Shown here in pieces: positions 13,827 to 17,859 of a stretch of DNA of 17,859 bases. Position numbers and translations under genes: made by a program. The stretch spans positions 1 to 17,859 of the forward strand of contig CAZYDJ010000043.1 of NCBI GenBank assembly GCA_964646035.1, in the 5' to 3' direction. The notes below the pieces were generated by a model. It worked only from the letters and a program-made list of their open reading frames with translations, did not search any database and had not been told where the DNA came from. Position 1 is the first letter of the stretch; the number at the start of each line of letters is the position of its first letter. This DNA is from CAYLMM01 sp964646035 (GTDB lineage Bacteria; Krumholzibacteriota; Krumholzibacteriia; LZORAL124-64-63).

Positions 13827-16007
13827 TCAGCCGGCCGGGATCGCCGCGGCGTCCACCTTCATCGGCAGGCCGGTCTTCAGGCTTTCCACCGCTTTGATGG
13901 TGGCCAGGGTGACGGCGATCTGCGAGATGACCGGGATCGCCGGCTCGCCCTTGCGCACGGCCTCGATGAAGGCCGCCACCTCTTCGGCCTGCCCCTTGCC
14001 CGGGCAGCGCTTGCCGTGCTTCTTCCTGCCGTCGTAAAGCTCCACCGACGAGAAGTTGTCGATCACCGCGCTGCGGCCCGCGCCCAGGATCTCCAGTCTT
14101 TCCTTGGGCAGATTGCCGGCGCCGTGGGCGAAGTAGCCCACCGTGCCGATCGAGCCGTCGGCGAAGCGGATGTCCAGCAGCAGATCATCCTCGGGAATCC
14201 GCTCCGGGTCGCCGCCGACGCAGATGGCCCGCACTTCGACCGGATCGGCGCCGCAGAAGTACTGCATCAGGTCGATGAAGTGGCAGACCTCGCCGATGAT
14301 CCGGCCGCCGCCCTGCTCCGGATCCTGGATCCAGTGCTTGCCGGGAATGACTCCGGCGTTGACCCGGTACATCATCGTCAGCGGACCCGGCGCGGCGCCG
14401 AAATGCCTACGGGCCTCGCGCGCGGCCGGCGAGAAGCGGCGGTTGAATCCGACCTGGAGAACGGGAGCTCCGTCCTTGGCGGCTGCGGTGCTGAAGGCCG
14501 CGGCTATCGCTCCCAACTGCTGCTCGTCCAGCGCCAATGGTTTTTCCACGAAGACGTGCTTGCCGGCCGCCAATGCGGCCAGGGTCTCGGGGCCGTGGCT
14601 GTCGTGGCGCGAGGCGATGATCACCGCCGAGGTTTCCGGATCCGCGTAAACCGCGGCTGCCGAGTCGACGGCGCGGGCGAAACCGTAACGCCTGCCCGCG
14701 TCGGCCGCCGTCAAACCCGAACGGGTGTGGACGGCGGTCAGATCGACGCCGCCGGCGTTCTTGAAATGCGGCAGCAGGAAGGCCTGGGCGTAGGAGCCCG
14801 CCCCGATGCAGCCGACGCCGAGATCGCCCGCGTGTCCGGCGGTGGCCCGCAGCTCGACCACCTGCGGCGATGTCGCGGCCGTTTCCGGATAATCCAGCAG
14901 CACTCCGGTGAACGGCTCGGCCTTGTCGGCGATCAGCTTGTAGGCGGCCGGCGCATCCGCGAACGCGAAACGATGGGTCACCAGCTGCAGGGGATCGACG
15001 CGGCCGGCGGCGCAGAGATCCAGGAAAGCGGCGATGTTGCGGCCCTCGGTCCAACGGACGAAGCCGTAGGGATAGTCCAGGCCGCCTTCCTCGTACGACG
15101 GGTCGTAGCGGCCCGGTCCGTAGGAGCACGATACCGAAAAGCGGATCTCCTTCTCGTAGTAGTCGGCGCGGGGCAGATCCATGCCGACGGCCCCGACCAC
15201 GACCACGCGCCCGCGCTGGCGGACCATCCGCCCGGCGCTGACGACGGGCTCGCTGCTCGGGGTCGCGGCGCAGATCAGGACCAGGTCGGCTCCGCGGCCG
15301 CCGGTGAACCTTTCGATTCCCGGTTCGACGGCGTCGGCGCCGGTGATGAAAGCCTCGTCGACCGCTCCGCAGCGCCGGGCCTGCTCGACGGCGTCGGGGG
15401 AGATGTCCACTCCCACGACCCGGCAGCCGTTGGCGCGGAGCATCTGGCCGGCGAACTGGCCGATGATGCCCAGGCCGATCACCACGGCCGTCTCGCCGAG
15501 GGTGGGTTCGGCCAGGCGCAGGCCCTGCATGGCGATGGCGCCGATGGTGGCGAAAGCCGCCGCGTCGGGAGCGACGCCTGCCGGAATCGGGACGACCAGA
15601 TTGACCGGCACGACCACCTCGTCGGCGTGATTGGCGTAACCGCCGCCGCCGCAGGCCACCAGATCCCCGGGTTGGAATCCCTTCACGCCCGCGCCGGTCT
15701 CGATCACTTCTCCGGCCAGGCTGTAGCCCAGGGGCTGGGCGCCTTCCAGCTTGGAACGCACCTTCTGGATCGTGCCCTTGATCCCGATCGAACGAGCCCT
15801 GTCCAGCACCAACCGCACCTCGTCGGGGCGGGCCTTGGCCTTGCCCAGCAGGGATTTGCGGCCGGTGACGATCTTGTTGCCTTCGGTGCCGGGACTGACG
15901 GCGGAGAACAGGGTCCGCACCCGCACACAGCCGGGAGCGGTGGCGGGCGCGGGCGTTTCCATCATGGTGACCGCGCCGTCGTTGAGAGTCAGAGCCAGGA
16001 TCTTCAA
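13827..16007 (-). CDS. Bi-domain oxidoreductase (MDR dehydrogenase + Gfo/Idh/MocA)
   Basis: This is a 726-residue fusion of two NAD(P)-dependent oxidoreductases. Residues 1 to about 375 are an alcohol-dehydrogenase-like MDR domain with nucleotide loop VIGLGIIGQFAG (176-187). The usual zinc ligands are missing: the catalytic-cysteine region reads SAVSPGTEGNKI (35-46), and the GHE motif is replaced by GYSLAGEV (94-101), so this half is probably zinc-independent. Residues about 395-726 are a Gfo/Idh/MocA domain with GVGCIGAGSYAQ (397-408) and the family EKP motif at 488-490. Proteins with this fusion occur in exopolysaccharide and O-antigen loci, where they are thought to modify nucleotide sugars; the substrate is not established to my knowledge. 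The start is TTG at 16007-16005, with GGAGG 5 bases upstream. It follows the amidotransferase gene by 94 bases on the same strand and is likely cotranscribed. Confidence 0.92.
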   Translation of the reverse strand: MKILALTLNDGAVTMMETPAPATAPGCVRVRTLFSAVSPGTEGNKIVTGRKSLLGKAKARPDEVRLVLDRARSIGIKGTIQKVRSKLEGAQPLGYSLAGEVIETGAGVKGFQPGDLVACGGGGYANHADEVVVPVNLVVPIPAGVAPDAAAFATIGAIAMQGLRLAEPTLGETAVVIGLGIIGQFAGQMLRANGCRVVGVDISPDAVEQARRCGAVDEAFITGADAVEPGIERFTGGRGADLVLICAATPSSEPVVSAGRMVRQRGRVVVVGAVGMDLPRADYYEKEIRFSVSCSYGPGRYDPSYEEGGLDYPYGFVRWTEGRNIAAFLDLCAAGRVDPLQLVTHRFAFADAPAAYKLIADKAEPFTGVLLDYPETAATSPQVVELRATAGHAGDLGVGCIGAGSYAQAFLLPHFKNAGGVDLTAVHTRSGLTAADAGRRYGFARAVDSAAAVYADPETSAVIIASRHDSHGPETLAALAAGKHVFVEKPLALDEQQLGAIAAAFSTAAAKDGAPVLQVGFNRRFSPAAREARRHFGAAPGPLTMMYRVNAGVIPGKHWIQDPEQGGGRIIGEVCHFIDLMQYFCGADPVEVRAICVGGDPERIPEDDLLLDIRFADGSIGTVGYFAHGAGNLPKERLEILGAGRSAVIDNFSSVELYDGRKKHGKRCPGKGQAEEVAAFIEAVRKGEPAIPVISQIAVTLATIKAVESLKTGLPMKVDAAAIPAG

Positions 16008-16101
16008 GTCGACCTCCCCAGGGAAGGAAAGCTGCGTCCGACAACCGCGGAGTTCGTCCCTGCGCCGTTTCGGCTTTGGTTATTCATCGTATCCGTTCCG
16101 C

Positions 16102-17859
16102 CTAGCGGCCGTCGAGCCAGCGGCGGGCAAACAGTTCCACGCCCACTACCGCGCCCAGCTCCGTGGCCGCGTTCACTCGGCCCGCGCTGTGCTCCGCGTG
16201 CAATGCGGCCAGCTGCGGTCCGTTCCAGAAGGGGCGCGAGCGGGTCGATTCGTCGTTGCAGATCTCGCCGAAGAACCGGTCCACGTCCGGATGGCGGGAA
16301 CAGTCCTGTGCGTTGCCTCCGGTCGAGAGGATGGTCCGGCGTCCGCGCAGCCCGCGCAGGATCTTGGTCAGCATCACTTTCCGATGCGGAGTGTCCGCCG
16401 GCATCCCGGTGTTGGCGTATTCCAGCGAAGCCAGATCGGGCAGCAGCCGTTGCATAAGCTTGATGTAGGCGTGCAGGCCCCGTCGATGCCGCAGCGGGAT
16501 GGAATAGGCCAGATCCCGCACTTCATAATCGTAGAAGACGCTGGCGTCGCCGTGGAAGGGCCGGTCGTTCATGATGCCGAGCAGAGCGGCGTGGCGCCCG
16601 CCGCCGTATTCCTCGGTGAACTGCTCCATCCGGTATTCGACCGGCACTCGGGCCAGATCCGACTTCAGGATTTTCAACACTTCGGTTTCCAGATCGGGCG
16701 GCGGCGCGGGCGAGAAGCGGCCGGCGAGTGAACTCGGACGCGGACACAGGTCGCGATAGAAGAGCGCCAGTTCCTCGTCGGTCCGCAGCTTCTCCAGCCA
16801 GGGATGGGAAACCCGAGGCCCGGCTCCGATCCGGTAGCGGGCGTAGGCCACCGTCTGCATGAACCCCAGGTCGGCCAGGATGTCGCCCAGGATCAGACCG
16901 CCGCGATAGCCGTTCAGATTGACTCTGGTCTTCTCGTGCATGGCCAGACAGCGCTCGATGCCGAAGGCCGTCATCACGTGGAAGGCGCCGTTCATCGTCG
17001 TGATGTAATTCGAGGCGTGATCGACGATCTTCTCGGCCTCGATCGGGAAGTAGATGTGCTCCAGGCCGAGACGGCCGCAGATGTCACGGGCGATCCGCAG
17101 GTCGTTCGATTCGGCGCTGCCGAAGGTCCAGACCTTCATGTTCGGGACCAGAGGCGCGGCGAGGCCGGTCATCAGGCGGGAATCGAGGCCGCCGGAAAGG
17201 CTGGCCGAGAAAGGGCCCGGGCGTCGCACGACCCTTTGCGCCGCGGCGCGCAGGGTGTCGCGGAGATCTTCGATCTGGACGTCCAGAGGCGTGTCTTCCC
17301 GCTTGCCTCCCATCCGGCCGTAATCCCAGTAGCGGCGGGATTCGGAGGCGCCGCCCCGGGTCGGAACGCGGGTGATCGTGGCCGGATCGTAGTACTCGAC
17401 CCCCTCGATCATCGTCTGCTTGAAGAAGAGGTGCTTGTAGGAGAAGACCGTGGCCAGGGATTCGGGATCGAATCGCGGCCGGAAGAGCCCGCATCCGGCC
17501 AGAGGACCGAGCAGCGAAGAAAACGCCCGCGATTCGCCGTCGTCCCAGGCGAACAGGGGATTCATGCCGTCGCGGTCGTTGCCGACCAGCAGCTCGCCGG
17601 AGTTCGCGTCATGGACGATGCAGGTGAACTGCCCCTCCAGCTTCGCGGCGAAATCGGAGCCGAATTTGGCGTACGCCAGAAGTACCGCCGGGGCGTATTC
17701 GGCGCGCGCCAGCAGATGATCCACGCCGCAGTCCTCGAGACTGCGGACGATGTGGCCGTCGACGGCCACGGTCACGCCGTGGCCGCTCGCCAGATGTCGG
17801 GCAGTGTCGTCGCTATCGTCGCCGGTGCCGTTGACGACCACGCCCACCCACACCCGTCC
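16102..17859 (-). CDS. Asparagine-synthase-like amidotransferase, 5' truncated
   Basis: The frame is open to the window end, so the N-terminus (including the expected Cys2 nucleophile of the glutaminase half) lies outside. From the GTG at 17853, which is probably internal, 583 residues are visible. The remaining N-terminal part is the end of a class II glutamine amidotransferase domain, with LEGQFTCIVHD and GNDRDGMNPLFAW (about 91-103). The C-terminal asparagine-synthase domain has the ATP pyrophosphatase loop SLSGGLDSR (218-226). AsnB-like enzymes activate a carboxylate with ATP and amidate it with glutamine-derived ammonia. In surface-polysaccharide clusters relatives such as WbpS are thought to amidate uronic acid sugars, which fits the glycosyltransferases, epimerase and oxidoreductase next to it. 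A plain asparagine synthetase remains possible. Confidence 0.9.
   Translation of the reverse strand, partial: GRVWVGVVVNGTGDDSDDTARHLASGHGVTVAVDGHIVRSLEDCGVDHLLARAEYAPAVLLAYAKFGSDFAAKLEGQFTCIVHDANSGELLVGNDRDGMNPLFAWDDGESRAFSSLLGPLAGCGLFRPRFDPESLATVFSYKHLFFKQTMIEGVEYYDPATITRVPTRGGASESRRYWDYGRMGGKREDTPLDVQIEDLRDTLRAAAQRVVRRPGPFSASLSGGLDSRLMTGLAAPLVPNMKVWTFGSAESNDLRIARDICGRLGLEHIYFPIEAEKIVDHASNYITTMNGAFHVMTAFGIERCLAMHEKTRVNLNGYRGGLILGDILADLGFMQTVAYARYRIGAGPRVSHPWLEKLRTDEELALFYRDLCPRPSSLAGRFSPAPPPDLETEVLKILKSDLARVPVEYRMEQFTEEYGGGRHAALLGIMNDRPFHGDASVFYDYEVRDLAYSIPLRHRRGLHAYIKLMQRLLPDLASLEYANTGMPADTPHRKVMLTKILRGLRGRRTILSTGGNAQDCSRHPDVDRFFGEICNDESTRSRPFWNGPQLAALHAEHSAGRVNAATELGAVVGVELFARRWLDGR

Noticed and set aside
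14016..16457. A long plus-strand open frame of about 813 codons
   Set aside because: It lies antisense to the well-supported bi-domain oxidoreductase and runs into the amidotransferase gene. High GC makes such long antisense frames common, and its translation shows no domain.

Overview
This is a high-GC bacterial chromosome segment, roughly two thirds G+C over most of its length. Bacterial features include Shine-Dalgarno sequences, overlapping operon genes, a lipoprotein signal and a non-hydrolysing UDP-GlcNAc 2-epimerase. No rRNA or other phylogenetic marker is present. A complete two-subunit DNA topoisomerase VI in a bacterial gene order suggests an uncultured, high-GC lineage, for example of the FCB group, but that placement is a guess. 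The window contains a 10-base N gap at 998-1007, so it comes from a scaffold rather than a finished genome.

Layout, left to right. (1) 1-192: 5' part of an unrecognised minus-strand gene of lower GC (about 52%), followed by a gene-free stretch. (2) 508-1574: malate dehydrogenase on the minus strand, broken in the middle by the N gap and by two copies of a 37-bp direct repeat. (3) 1765-7922: a tight minus-strand operon, in transcription order top6B, an M32 carboxypeptidase, top6A (GTGA overlap), an M48 lipoprotein protease and a NUDIX hydrolase, closed by a strong GC hairpin at 1718-1738. (4) 8035-8922: a methyltransferase with a Trm112-like zinc ribbon, behind the best promoter in the window. 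(5) 9085-17859: a glycan-biosynthesis region. It has two minus-strand glycosyltransferases, then a divergent plus-strand pair (glycosyltransferase and UDP-GlcNAc 2-epimerase), then a convergent minus-strand pair (asparagine-synthase-like amidotransferase, cut by the window end, and a bi-domain oxidoreductase).

How the genes fit together. The glycan region can make UDP-ManNAc (epimerase), modify sugars by oxidoreduction and amidation (bi-domain enzyme, amidotransferase) and transfer sugars (three GT-B enzymes). This is a typical content for exopolysaccharide or O-antigen assembly, although no flippase, polymerase or export gene is visible here. The topoisomerase VI operon should give an ATP-dependent type IIB topoisomerase; both subunits keep the catalytic residues that can be recognised by eye. 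Several genes start at TTG or GTG, so starts were chosen from Shine-Dalgarno spacing.

I see no clearly new multi-gene defence or mobile system. The observations most worth checking are the bacterial topoisomerase VI operon with its unusual subunit tails, the repeat-associated break in mdh, the edge gene of different composition, the zinc-less bi-domain oxidoreductase and the palindrome between the divergent glycosyltransferase operons.
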